From: Hyphomicrobium sp. CS1BSMeth3
GTDB lineage: Bacteria > Pseudomonadota > Alphaproteobacteria > Rhizobiales > Hyphomicrobiaceae
Length of the DNA stretch: 64,000 nt
Direction of reading: 5' to 3'
Assembly: GCF_900117415.1 (NCBI RefSeq)
Contig: NZ_FPEI01000002.1
Location: 124,001 to 188,000, forward strand
The notes under the pieces were generated by a model. It was not told the DNA's origin. It did not search any database and saw only the letters and a list, made by a program, of their open reading frames with translations. Shown one piece after another: positions 17,493 through 25,354 of this stretch (position 1 is its first letter; each line of letters begins with the position of its first letter). The position numbers and the translations under genes were made by a program.

Positions 17493-19286
17493 TCAGGCGG
17501 ACTCGGCGCGGCCGAACAGACGACCGAAGCGGGAATGGGCAGCGCTGCCGTTGGGCGCCGGCTCGGCGCGGAAGGTGCGCTTCGGCGCCTCGGGGTTCGG
17601 CGAGACATCCAGCGCCAAGCCGTGCTCGCGCGCGAAAAGCATCATGGCGCGCTCGGCGACCGCCGTGATCGTGAAGAGCGGGTGCACGCCGAGCGGACGC
17701 GGAATGACCGAGCCATCGCAGATGTAGAGCCCGTCGTGCACGGCATCGGCGCGCTTGGTGGGATCGCCATCGAAGACGCGACCCTTGTGATCGACGACGC
17801 CGCTGGTGCGGTCGCGGCCCATGGCGCAGCCACCGAGCGGATGGACCGTCATGAGGTCACCGCCGAGCCACTTGCTGCTGACGGGGTTCGGCACATAGGT
17901 GCCGCCGTTGGCCGCGACGCCGGTCCGCAGCATCGCCGAGATGTGCGTGAAGACCGGCTCGTCAGCCGCGTTCGGCCAGTGCACGGCCGCCGTGTCGTCC
18001 TCGAAGAGAAGGCGGCCCGCCGCGCCGTCATGGCCGACGGCGAGAAAGGCATGACTGTGGTGCACCGGGCCCTGGTAGGCGCCGGCAAAGAAGCTCTCGG
18101 TATTGCGCTTCACGTCAGCGAGGAGGCCGGAAAGGCCGCCGCTCGCTTCCTCGGGCGCAAGCGTCGCGCCGGTCGCGAGCAGCATGGGCATGAGCCGCGC
18201 CATGACGCTCGGCACGGTCGCTTCGACAAGCGCGAGACGATCGAGCGGATCGCGGCGGCGGCGCAGATCTATGAGCCCGACCACCGCGGGGCCCGGCGGC
18301 GCGACGCGTGCCTTGTCCGAGCGGCCGATGCCGACCGAGTTGACCGGCTTGTCGTAGTTGTAGCCGAAGGACATGACATCGGCGTTGGTCGAGAAGCGCC
18401 AGCCGAGGCGGTCCGAGACGCGCAAGCCGTTCTCGCGCGAGCGCATCATGATCTCGGCCGTGCCGAGCGTGCCGGCGGCCAGCACGACCATGGCGGCTGT
18501 CACCGTTCCGACCGGCACATGGCTGTCCTTGTCGCCGATCTTGCGGAAGACGACGCGCCAGAGATCGCCGCCGGTCCGCTCCACGAGCCGCACGTTGGCG
18601 CCCGTGAAGAGCTCGGCGCCGTGATTGACCGCGTCGGCGAGGTAGGTCGAGTGCACCGTCGTCTTGGCGCCGACATTGCAGCCGCCCATGCAGTCGCCAC
18701 AGAGCGTGCACGCGGGCTGGACTACGCCGGCTGCGTTCGTCTTCTCCTGAAAGGCAACATGCAGCGGCACGCGCTCGACGTGGTGGCCGATGGCCTTGCC
18801 GGCACGCTCGAGCGAGGCGAGCTTGGTCGGCGTGGCCGACAGAGGCAGCGGCTCCGGCGCCAGCATCTGCCGAGCGCGGTGGAAGCCGAGGTTCAGGCGG
18901 TGATCGACACGGATCTCCTCGGGCCAGGAGGCGTCCTCGAGCACCATCACGTCCGGCGTCAGGCAAACATTCGCATTGATGAGCGAGGTGCCGCCGAGGC
19001 CGCATCCGACGAGCGCGTGCACGTCCTTGCCGACGCGGAGATCGAAGAGGGCATCCTGCGGGCCGATCCGGCGGCCCTTGCCGTTGATCTGCATGGCCGT
19101 GCTGGCGGCGAGCAGGTTCTCGGCGAACTCACCGGGCAAGTACTCGCGCCCGCGCTCCAGGACTGCGACCTTGAGGCCGATGCGCGCGAGGCGCGACGCC
19201 GCAACGCCGCCGCCATAGCCTGAGCCAACGACGATCACGTCGTAGGTCGGCTTCGCTTGCGCGACCGGACGCGCCAGACGCGACAT
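17493..19286 (-). CDS. GMC family oxidoreductase (cholesterol oxidase-like)
   Basis: FAD-dependent GMC enzyme of 597 residues, paralogous to the N-terminal half of the fusion encoded nine bases downstream; the two share long identical stretches such as ASRLARIGLKVAVLERGRE. FAD motif VVGSGYGGG is near 20-28 and GCGLGGTSLINANV near 93-106. A four-Cys cluster (CTLCGDCMGGC) precedes NVGAK, and HPLGGCAMG is followed by LGVHPLFTI, so the second catalytic position is His rather than Asn. No signal peptide or transmembrane anchor is evident. The ATG at 19286 has GGGAG about ten bases upstream. It is first in a two-gene operon. Confidence 0.88.
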   Translation of the reverse strand: MSRLARPVAQAKPTYDVIVVGSGYGGGVAASRLARIGLKVAVLERGREYLPGEFAENLLAASTAMQINGKGRRIGPQDALFDLRVGKDVHALVGCGLGGTSLINANVCLTPDVMVLEDASWPEEIRVDHRLNLGFHRARQMLAPEPLPLSATPTKLASLERAGKAIGHHVERVPLHVAFQEKTNAAGVVQPACTLCGDCMGGCNVGAKTTVHSTYLADAVNHGAELFTGANVRLVERTGGDLWRVVFRKIGDKDSHVPVGTVTAAMVVLAAGTLGTAEIMMRSRENGLRVSDRLGWRFSTNADVMSFGYNYDKPVNSVGIGRSDKARVAPPGPAVVGLIDLRRRRDPLDRLALVEATVPSVMARLMPMLLATGATLAPEEASGGLSGLLADVKRNTESFFAGAYQGPVHHSHAFLAVGHDGAAGRLLFEDDTAAVHWPNAADEPVFTHISAMLRTGVAANGGTYVPNPVSSKWLGGDLMTVHPLGGCAMGRDRTSGVVDHKGRVFDGDPTKRADAVHDGLYICDGSVIPRPLGVHPLFTITAVAERAMMLFAREHGLALDVSPNPEAPKRTFRAEPAPNGSAAHSRFGRLFGRAESA

Positions 19287-19457
19287 CTGATTGAACTCCC
19301 ACCCGTGTATGCGAAACCCGCCAACTCCCGGCGGAAATATCTAACGGGCTATAATGGCATTTGCGAGAGAGGCGCACGCACCTCCGCCGCCGTTGCTGAC
19401 GCAAGGCGTGGCGGAATGGCAACAGCGAACCGTGCCGGAGTAGCGACGCTGCCGCGA
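19287..19457. other. Upstream region of the GMC operon
   Basis: Left half of a 334-base gene-free stretch. It should carry the promoter of the GMC operon, but I see no clear -35/-10 pair or operator. The right half (19458-19624) is filled by two palindromic elements. Confidence 0.35.
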
Positions 19458-19536
19458 CTAAAGCGTCGGGCCTCAAATGCGACCCATGGCCTGTATCGGG
19501 GTTCGTAGTCGCATTTGAGGTCCAAAGACGCTTTAG
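19458..19536. repeat. Palindromic element P1
   Basis: Long imperfect inverted repeat. The left arm 19458-19483 starts CTAAAGCGTC and ends CTCAAATGCGAC; the right arm 19508-19536 is its reverse complement with a three-base length difference in the middle. The spacer is 24 bases. It is followed after 12 bases by element P2. Confidence 0.8.
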
Positions 19537-19548
19537 ATCCTTAGAGTT

Positions 19549-19624
19549 CTAGAGCAACTTTGGACGTGAAATTCGCTCCCTGCCTAGCTTCGAAGCGCGG
19601 CGAATTTCAAGTCCGTTGCTCTAG
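19549..19624. repeat. Palindromic element P2 overlapping a stop codon
   Basis: Inverted repeat bounded by CTAG. The left arm 19549-19576 runs from CTAGAGCAAC to GAAATTCGC; the right arm 19600-19624 from GCGAATTTC to GTTGCTCTAG; the spacer is 23 bases. The right arm contains the TAG stop of the DapA-like gene (19621-19623), so the element forms the end of that reading frame and its 3' untranslated region. Confidence 0.8.
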
Positions 19625-20574
19625 CTCTTGCGGATCGCCTTGATGGGCTGGCCGATCTTCCTCTCGAGACGGGCGAGCAGGCGGTCGAGCTCGGCCATGT
19701 CGGTCACATCGAGCTTGGGACCCGGCGCGCGGATCGCGGACGAGCGGATAGCACCGCGGCGCTTCAGGATCTCCTTGCGGAGCGGCAGGCCGATACCCTG
19801 TTGCAGCTCGTGGCGCAGCAGCGGCAGATAGAGGTCGTAGAGGTCCTCGCCCTCCTCGGGCTTGCCCGCTGCGAAGAGCGCGTGCATCGCAACCATCATG
19901 TCCGGGAAGGCAAAGCCGGTCATGGCGCCGTCGGCGCCGCGCAGATATTCCTGCGGCAGGTGGATGCCGCCGTTGCCGCAGAGGATCGGGATGTAGCGGC
20001 GCGCCTTGCCGTCGCACGCCTTGCGGATGACCGAGAGCTTGGCGAGCCCCGGCATGTCCTCGTGCTTGAACATGGCAATCTGCGGGAAGGCATCGACGAG
20101 GCGCACGAAGCAGTCGGCGCTGAAATAGACGTCGGTGAGCTTGGGATAGTCCTGGATGCAGACCGGGATCGACGGCCCGAGCGCCGTCAGGATCGAGCGC
20201 AGGTAGTTCTCGACGGAGGGCTCCGTGGTGAGGCCGCGGATCGGCATGGCCATGACGCCGGCCGCGCCCATCTCCATGACGGCCCGCGCCGTCTTCACGA
20301 GCTGGTTCGTGCCGGGATTGGAGACGCCGACGATGATCGGCACGCGCCCCGCCGTGCGCTTGATGAAGCGCTGCGAGACTTCGAGCGTCTCGCTTTCGGA
20401 AAGCTTCTGGAATTCGCCCATGACGCCGAGAATGGTCATGCCCTGCACGCCGCAGGCGAGGTAGAAGTCGACGAGGCTGTCGATGCTCTCGAAGTCGATG
20501 CGGCCGTCGTCGTGGAAGGGCGTCGCAGCGATGACGTAGAGACCCTTGGCGTCGGCAGTGAGCTTGGCGGTCAT
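19621..20574 (-). CDS. Dihydrodipicolinate synthase (DapA) family protein
   Basis: Class I aldolase/lyase of the DHDPS-NAL family, 317 residues. GVMGEFQKLSESE (about 50-62) replaces the GTTGE loop of DapA. A Tyr in QDYPKL (Tyr143) and a Lys in IAMFKHEDMPG (Lys170) sit where the proton-relay Tyr and Schiff-base Lys are expected. The sequence departs from true DapA (no YNVPxRT), so it probably acts on another 2-oxo acid or aldehyde. ATG 20574 follows GGGAG; residues encoded upstream are not family-like. Stop lies in palindrome P2. Divergent from the DUF2478 gene. Confidence 0.82.
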   Translation of the reverse strand: MTAKLTADAKGLYVIAATPFHDDGRIDFESIDSLVDFYLACGVQGMTILGVMGEFQKLSESETLEVSQRFIKRTAGRVPIIVGVSNPGTNQLVKTARAVMEMGAAGVMAMPIRGLTTEPSVENYLRSILTALGPSIPVCIQDYPKLTDVYFSADCFVRLVDAFPQIAMFKHEDMPGLAKLSVIRKACDGKARRYIPILCGNGGIHLPQEYLRGADGAMTGFAFPDMMVAMHALFAAGKPEEGEDLYDLYLPLLRHELQQGIGLPLRKEILKRRGAIRSSAIRAPGPKLDVTDMAELDRLLARLERKIGQPIKAIRKS

Positions 20575-20749
20575 GGCGCTCCCTCTTGAGGCCGCGTGGG
20601 AAATGATCAAAATCAAGGAACTGTAACACGCCGGCCGGCCATCATGTCGACGGCTCGCGCATATCTCGTGTGGGCTAGCGGAAATCTCCGTGAATGCGGC
20701 CTCGACCATCGTGCGTGCGGTCGGAAATCAAGAGAAGGAGCCTACAGCC

Positions 20750-21316
20750 ATGCCTGATCCGTTCGCGCCGCTGGCGGCCATGATCTACGGCAGCGGCCAG
20801 GGTCCAGAAATGGACCGCATTCTCGAGAGCGTCGCGCATGATCTCGCCGCAGATGGCCTGCGGCTCGCGGGCGCCGTTCAACACACGGCGCACCCGGCAA
20901 GTTCTCCGCGCTGCGGCATGGTGCTCGAGGATCTCGGGAGCGGCGGGATCCACCCCATCGCGGTCGATCCGGGCATCGAGGTGCAAGGCTGCCGCATGGA
21001 GCCTGAAAAGATCGAGACGCTGGCCATGCTCGCCGGCGAAGCCATCGATCGCGGCGCCGATCTCTTCGTACTCAATCGCTTCGGCAAGAACGAGATCGCA
21101 GGACGCGGCTACCGCGACGTGATTTCCGAAGCCGTCAGCCGCGGCATACCAGTTCTGGTCGGCGTCAGCTCCGCCAATGCCGGCAAGTGGGATGCGTTTG
21201 CAAATGCGGGCTACGAGCGTCTCGACATCGATGGCGAAGCGGCGCGGGCATGGTGCCGGAAGGCCGTCGACGCACGACGGCGGCAGAGAGAACAGACATG
21301 TTTGATGAAAACCTGA
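20750..21316 (+). CDS. DUF2478 domain-containing protein
   Basis: 188-residue protein matching the DUF2478 family, sometimes found near molybdate transport genes and thought to resemble a nucleotide-binding fold. Features seen: AAMIYGSGQGPEMDRILESV at the N-terminus, a GCRMEPEKIETLA segment, and ADLFVLNRFGKNEIAGRGYRD in the centre. The start ATG 20750 has AGGAG nine bases upstream. No molybdenum transport gene is in the window. It overlaps the cinA-like gene by 19 bases, so the two are probably translationally coupled. Confidence 0.78.
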   Translation: MPDPFAPLAAMIYGSGQGPEMDRILESVAHDLAADGLRLAGAVQHTAHPASSPRCGMVLEDLGSGGIHPIAVDPGIEVQGCRMEPEKIETLAMLAGEAIDRGADLFVLNRFGKNEIAGRGYRDVISEAVSRGIPVLVGVSSANAGKWDAFANAGYERLDIDGEAARAWCRKAVDARRRQREQTCLMKT

Positions 21317-21792
21317 TCCGCACCGCCGAAGCCCTGCTCGCGACGCTTCGGGCGCGCAAGCTCATGCTCGCGACGGCGGAGAGTTGCACCGGCGGCCTCA
21401 TCGCCGGCGTGCTGACCGAGATCGCGGGCTCGTCGGATGTCGTCGAGCGCGGCTTCATCACGTACTCGAACGAGGCCAAGATCGAGCTGATCGACGTGCC
21501 GGCCGAGATGATCGCAGCGCATGGCGCAGTCAGCAAGGAGGTGGCGCTCGCCATGGCAGCAGGTGCGCTCGCCCATTCACGCGCGGACATCGCCGTCGCT
21601 GTGACGGGCGTGGCGGGTCCCGGGGGCGGCAGCGCGGCAAAACCTGTCGGCCTCGTGCATCTGGCCGCCCAACGGCGCGGGCTACCGCCGATCCATCGCA
21701 AGTGCCGCTTTGGCGAGATCGGCCGGCGCGGCATCCGCATGGCGACCGTTGCGGTGGCCTTCGAGATGGTGGACGAGCTGGTCCGGGTGTGA
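21298..21792 (+). CDS. CinA family protein (NMN amidohydrolase, PncC type)
   Basis: Stand-alone C-terminal CinA domain, 164 residues, related to nicotinamide mononucleotide deamidase PncC, which recycles pyridine nucleotides. TAESCTGGLIAGVLTEIAGSS (positions 26-46) is the family's defining motif; VTGVAGPGGGSAAKPVGLVH lies near 103-122. The N-terminal molybdopterin-binding-like half of full-length CinA is absent, as is normal for PncC. The ATG at 21298 lies within the end of the DUF2478 gene. Confidence 0.86.
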   Translation: MFDENLIRTAEALLATLRARKLMLATAESCTGGLIAGVLTEIAGSSDVVERGFITYSNEAKIELIDVPAEMIAAHGAVSKEVALAMAAGALAHSRADIAVAVTGVAGPGGGSAAKPVGLVHLAAQRRGLPPIHRKCRFGEIGRRGIRMATVAVAFEMVDELVRV

Positions 21793-21798
21793 GCGGTT

Positions 21799-22260
21799 TC
21801 AGGCCGAGCTGACGCGCCGGCCGTAGATTGCGTGGGCGCGTTCTTCGAAAGCTTCGGCAAAGCGCCCGAAAGCCTGCTGAAAGAGACCGCCAACGAGCAT
21901 CTGCAGCAGCATCGACTTGAACTCGTAGTCGATGAAGAACGTCACTTCGCAGCCCCCCGGCTTGTCGACGAAGCCCCACCTGTTGATGAGCTTCGTGAAG
22001 GGGCCTTCGACGAGATCGGTCCGCACGCTCGGCGCGGCCCCGTCGAGCGTCACGCGGCTCGTGAAGGTCTCGCGGATGCCCTTGTAGCCGACCTCCATGG
22101 CCGCAACGAGCGTACGCTGCTCGCCGTCGCCATCGCGCGAGAGTACGCGCAGGCCCTCGCACAGCGGCAGGAACTCGGGATAGCGCTCGACGTCGGCGAC
22201 GAGATCGAACATCTCATGCGTCGTGAACGGCACCTGCCGGCGGGTCTCGAATGAGGGCAT
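21799..22260 (-). CDS. RatA/COQ10-like START-domain protein
   Basis: 153-residue SRPBCC-fold protein (PSFETRRQVPFTTHEMFDLVADVERYPEFLPLC-type N-terminus; characteristic VERYPEFLP, then GPFTKLINRW). Homologs are annotated either as ubiquinone-binding COQ10 or as the ribosome-associated toxin RatA. In alphaproteobacteria the gene regularly follows lipA, as it does here (184 bases away), which favours a housekeeping lipid/quinone role over a toxin role. That preference is inference from context. It converges with the cinA-like gene six bases away. Confidence 0.85.
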   Translation of the reverse strand: MPSFETRRQVPFTTHEMFDLVADVERYPEFLPLCEGLRVLSRDGDGEQRTLVAAMEVGYKGIRETFTSRVTLDGAAPSVRTDLVEGPFTKLINRWGFVDKPGGCEVTFFIDYEFKSMLLQMLVGGLFQQAFGRFAEAFEERAHAIYGRRVSSA

Positions 22261-22294
22261 GGTTTAGCTGCGCCCTTCGCCGCGCAAGGCCCCT

Positions 22295-22397
22295 GTCCCT
22301 CCCCCCTGGTGGGGGAGGTTAGGAGGGGGGGATTGCAGAACGCTGGCGGCAGGGATTCCCCCCACCCCTAACCCCTCCCCACAAGGGGGAGGGGAAT
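22295..22397. repeat. REPIN-like palindromic element B2
   Basis: Two inverted hairpins separated by a short centre, located between lipA and the COQ10-like gene on the same strand. The left hairpin pairs CCTCCCCCC with GGGGGAGG around CTGGT. The reverse complement of the entire element aligns with B1 (10202-10331) with few differences apart from the B1 hairpin insert. Confidence 0.8.
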
Positions 22398-22444
22398 TTA
22401 GGGCGGCGAGTATTGAAGTGTGCGGCATCCGGCAGAACGACACG

Positions 22445-23407
22445 TCAGGCCACCTGCGCGGCGCGGGCCGCCTTGAGCCGGGCGAAGTCCGCGTCGGCGT
22501 GATAGCTCGAGCGCGTAAGCGGGCTCGACGAGACCAGCAGGAACCCCTTGGCCTGGGCCGTGCGCTTGTAGCTCTCGAACTCGTCGGGCGTGACGAAACG
22601 CTTGACCTCGGCGTGCTTGCGCGTCGGCTGCAGGTACTGGCCGATCGTGAGGAAATCGACGTCGGCGGTCCTGAGATCATCCATGAGCTGGAGCACCGCC
22701 TCGCGCTCCTCGCCGAGCCCGACCATGATGCCGGACTTCGTGAAGATGGTCGGGTCGAGCTCCTTCGCCCGCTGGAGAATGCGCAGCGAGTGGAAGTAGC
22801 GCGCACCAGGCCGGATGCTCGGATAGAGGCCCGGCACGGTCTCCAGATTGTGGTTGAAGACGTCGGGGCGCGCCTCGATGACGACCTCCAGCGCACCGTC
22901 CTTGCGCAGGAAGTCCGGCGTCAGCACCTCGACGGTGGTGTTCGGTGCCAGCTTGCGGATCCAGCCGATGACCTCGGCGAAATGCTGCGCGCCGCCATCC
23001 GGCAGATCATCTCGATCGACCGAGGTGATGACGACGTGATTGAGCCCGAGCTTGGCAACGGCCTCGCCGACATTGCGTGGCTCTTGCGCGTCGAGCGGCT
23101 TCGGCAGGCCGGTCGCGACATTGCAGAAGGCGCAGGCGCGCGTGCAAGTGTCGCCCATGATCATCATGGTGGCGTGGCGCTGGCTCCAGCACTCGCCGAT
23201 GTTCGGGCAGCCGGCCTCCTCGCAGACCGTATGCAGGCCATGCTGGCGGACGATATTGCGGGTTTCGGTATAGACCGGCGATCCAGGGGCCTTGACGCGG
23301 ATCCAGTCCGGCTTGCGCAGAACGGGCGTATCGGGTCGCGCAGCCTTCTCGGGATGGCGCGCCGCCCCGGTTCGCTTTCCCCCCGTCATGTCGAAAACGG
23401 TGACCAT
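22445..23407 (-). CDS. lipA: Lipoyl synthase
   Basis: Radical-SAM enzyme that inserts two sulfurs into octanoyl chains on lipoyl domains, 320 residues. The auxiliary cluster cysteines are Cys62, 67 and 73 ([14 protein letters not shown]); the radical-SAM CxxxCxxC is Cys88, 92 and 95 (CTRACAFC). The C-terminal [11 protein letters not shown] holds the conserved RSSY auxiliary-cluster serine motif. An N-terminal extension rich in basic residues precedes the core. No lipB is adjacent. Confidence 0.96.
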   Translation of the reverse strand: MVTVFDMTGGKRTGAARHPEKAARPDTPVLRKPDWIRVKAPGSPVYTETRNIVRQHGLHTVCEEAGCPNIGECWSQRHATMMIMGDTCTRACAFCNVATGLPKPLDAQEPRNVGEAVAKLGLNHVVITSVDRDDLPDGGAQHFAEVIGWIRKLAPNTTVEVLTPDFLRKDGALEVVIEARPDVFNHNLETVPGLYPSIRPGARYFHSLRILQRAKELDPTIFTKSGIMVGLGEEREAVLQLMDDLRTADVDFLTIGQYLQPTRKHAEVKRFVTPDEFESYKRTAQAKGFLLVSSSPLTRSSYHADADFARLKAARAAQVA

Positions 23408-23470
23408 CGGCCTTTACATGCTCTTTTTGGGCTCACCCAACAAGTGCGGGCAACAAGTGAGGCAGCAAGA

Positions 23471-23498
23471 TGGGCGGGCCCTCATCGGCGCCCGCCCA
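23471..23498 (-). terminator. Hairpin downstream of the GlsB-type gene
   Basis: A perfect 9-bp stem (TGGGCGGGC at 23471-23479 with 23490-23498) closes a ten-base loop, 28 bases past the minus-strand stop of the GlsB-type gene and before lipA. The following minus-strand bases (TCTTGCTG) form only a poor T-tract, so it may be an inefficient terminator or a processing site. Confidence 0.45.
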
Positions 23499-23525
23499 GA
23501 AAATACACGATCTGTCAGCCAGTTG

Positions 23526-23777
23526 CTATCGTATGAGGCGCGCAATCAGGATGACCACGATGGCACCGATCGCGGCTGTGACGATCTGATTGACGATGGG
23601 ATGCCCCAGATTGATGTTCAACTTGGCCATGTTCAGGAGCCATCCACCGACCACACCGCCGATGACACCGGCAACGATGTAGCCGAGGAGACCCCAAGGG
23701 CCGCCGACGACGAGGCTGGCGAGCCAGCCCGCGATGGCACCAACGACAAGCATGACAACGATTGCAGCAGCGTCCAT
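23526..23777 (-). CDS. GlsB/YeaQ/YmgE family stress-response membrane protein
   Basis: 83-residue protein made of three hydrophobic, glycine-rich helices (IVVMLVVGAIAGWLASLVVG, LLGYIVAGVIGGVVGGWLL, IVTAAIGAIVVILIARLIR), the pattern of the transglycosylase-associated/GlsB family. These small inner-membrane proteins are linked to envelope stress, but the molecular function is not defined. ATG 23777 has GGGAAGG eight bases upstream; a longer in-frame start at 23849 adds basic residues with no family match. Confidence 0.88.
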   Translation of the reverse strand: MDAAAIVVMLVVGAIAGWLASLVVGGPWGLLGYIVAGVIGGVVGGWLLNMAKLNINLGHPIVNQIVTAAIGAIVVILIARLIR

Positions 23778-23941
23778 GTGCTCGACCTTCCCGTTTGCGC
23801 CGCCCAGCGCGCGGGCGGACCGTCCGAACGATCTTACGCCAACCTGCATTCACAATTTTGAACTGAGTCGTCGCCGCTGTCGATAGGCCGTCCGTCGCAC
23901 CAACATATTGATGCGACGCACAATATTTTCAAGCTGGCGCG

Positions 23942-25120
23942 CTAATGTTCCGTGCGCGGCCGGTAGGCCATGATCGCGGCCGCGACAATGACGGTCACAA
24001 CCACCATGCCAAGCGACCACGGCAGCAGCCGGCCGTGGAAGAGGGGCAGGGTCGCAAACACGAGCAGGCTCGAGGCGAGCTGGGAGACGAAGCCGATGGT
24101 CGAGGACGCGACGCCGGCGATCTCGCGGTGCGGGTCGATGACGAGGCTCACGGCGTTCGACATCACGACGAGGAACGCCGCGTTGTAGATCAGCATGAGC
24201 GCGGCGAACATGAGCAGACTGATGACGCCGAGATGGCTCAGCAGCGCGATCGTGATGGCCGTCGCGGCGAGCACGAGCGCCGAGGAGCGCGTTGCCGCCA
24301 TGACGCCGAGGCGACTGATGAGGCGCGCATTGATGTACTGGCCGGCGATGATGCCGGCGCCCGTCGTCGCGAACAGCGCCGTGAAGGCGAGCCCCTCGAT
24401 GCCGAACGCGCTCTTGTAGAGGCGCGGCGCGTTCGTGACATACGAGAGAATGGCGAACGAGTTGATGCCGGAGAGCAGCACGAAATAGCGAGACTGCCGA
24501 TTGGCGAACACGCGGCCGATCGCGTTCGCGAGACGCACCGGCGCAATGGCCCCCCGATCCGGCGACTTGTTGGTCTCCTGAAGACGCATCAGGGTCATGG
24601 TTGCGAGGCCGGCGCCATAGATGGCCATGCCGACGAAGACGCCGCGCCACTCGCCGATGACGACGAGCCCGTAGCCGACCAGCGGCGCGATGATGGGCCC
24701 GAGTGCGATGACCGAGCTCGCAAAGGCCATGGTGCGGGCAAGCTCGGGGCCCGAGTGGACATCGCGGAGCAGGGCGCGGGCGATCACGGCGCCGCAGGCA
24801 CTGCCGAAGCCCTGCAGCGCGCGGCCGTAGAGTGCGACCGTCAGCGTGTCGGCCGCAGCGGCGATCAGTGCGCCCGCGATATAGCAGGCGACACCCGTCA
24901 GGATGACGGGTTTGCGCCCGTAGGCATCCGAGGCGGGACCGAAAACGAGCTGGCCGATGGCGGAGCAGAACAGAAACACGGGGATGACGGCCTGCACGTG
25001 CTCGATGGGCGCCCCGAGGCTCTTCTCCATCGACCAGAAGGCCGGCAGCGTGATGTCGCAGGAAAAGGCGTTCAGGGCGAGCAGCAGCCCTGTGAACATC
25101 ACCAGAAACGGGCGCGACAT
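23942..25120 (-). CDS. Bcr/CflA-type multidrug efflux MFS transporter
   Basis: 12-helix MFS drug exporter, 392 residues. Subfamily marks are an early Asp in helix 1 (SCDITLPAFWSM), motif A VFGPASDAYGRKPVI after helix 2, and RALQGFGSACGAVIARALLRD in helix 4, diagnostic of the DHA1 Bcr/CflA group. It would export drugs or sulfonamide-like compounds by proton antiport. The ATG at 25120 is favoured over an in-frame TTG at 25135; neither has a strong ribosome-binding site. Confidence 0.87.
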   Translation of the reverse strand: MSRPFLVMFTGLLLALNAFSCDITLPAFWSMEKSLGAPIEHVQAVIPVFLFCSAIGQLVFGPASDAYGRKPVILTGVACYIAGALIAAAADTLTVALYGRALQGFGSACGAVIARALLRDVHSGPELARTMAFASSVIALGPIIAPLVGYGLVVIGEWRGVFVGMAIYGAGLATMTLMRLQETNKSPDRGAIAPVRLANAIGRVFANRQSRYFVLLSGINSFAILSYVTNAPRLYKSAFGIEGLAFTALFATTGAGIIAGQYINARLISRLGVMAATRSSALVLAATAITIALLSHLGVISLLMFAALMLIYNAAFLVVMSNAVSLVIDPHREIAGVASSTIGFVSQLASSLLVFATLPLFHGRLLPWSLGMVVVTVIVAAAIMAYRPRTEH

Positions 25121-25354
25121 GCCGTGGCCCCCCAAAGCCTATCGTCAGCTTTTCGTCGATCGCTGGGAGCGTGTACGGACGGCCACCCGCGGCATCTGCT
25201 TATAGGCGGGGGCGAGGGGCAGCGGCCACAGGGCGTTTTCGCGCAGGTCATGCGCATTTGCGGCAGGGCCCTCTGCCGCCGCCGGGCGACACGGACCGGG
25301 GCGGACTGCTATAGTGAGCCCGATCCCCTATCCCGACATTGCATGAGGTAGACG

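Noticed and set aside
17535-19223. A 562-codon antisense frame opposite the second GMC gene
   Set aside because: Same compositional artefact; the opposite strand has all GMC motifs.
21799-22260. RatA toxin reading of the COQ10-like gene, implying a toxin-antitoxin module
   Set aside because: No RatB partner lies beside it and its position after lipA is a standing alphaproteobacterial arrangement; the cinA-like neighbour is convergent.
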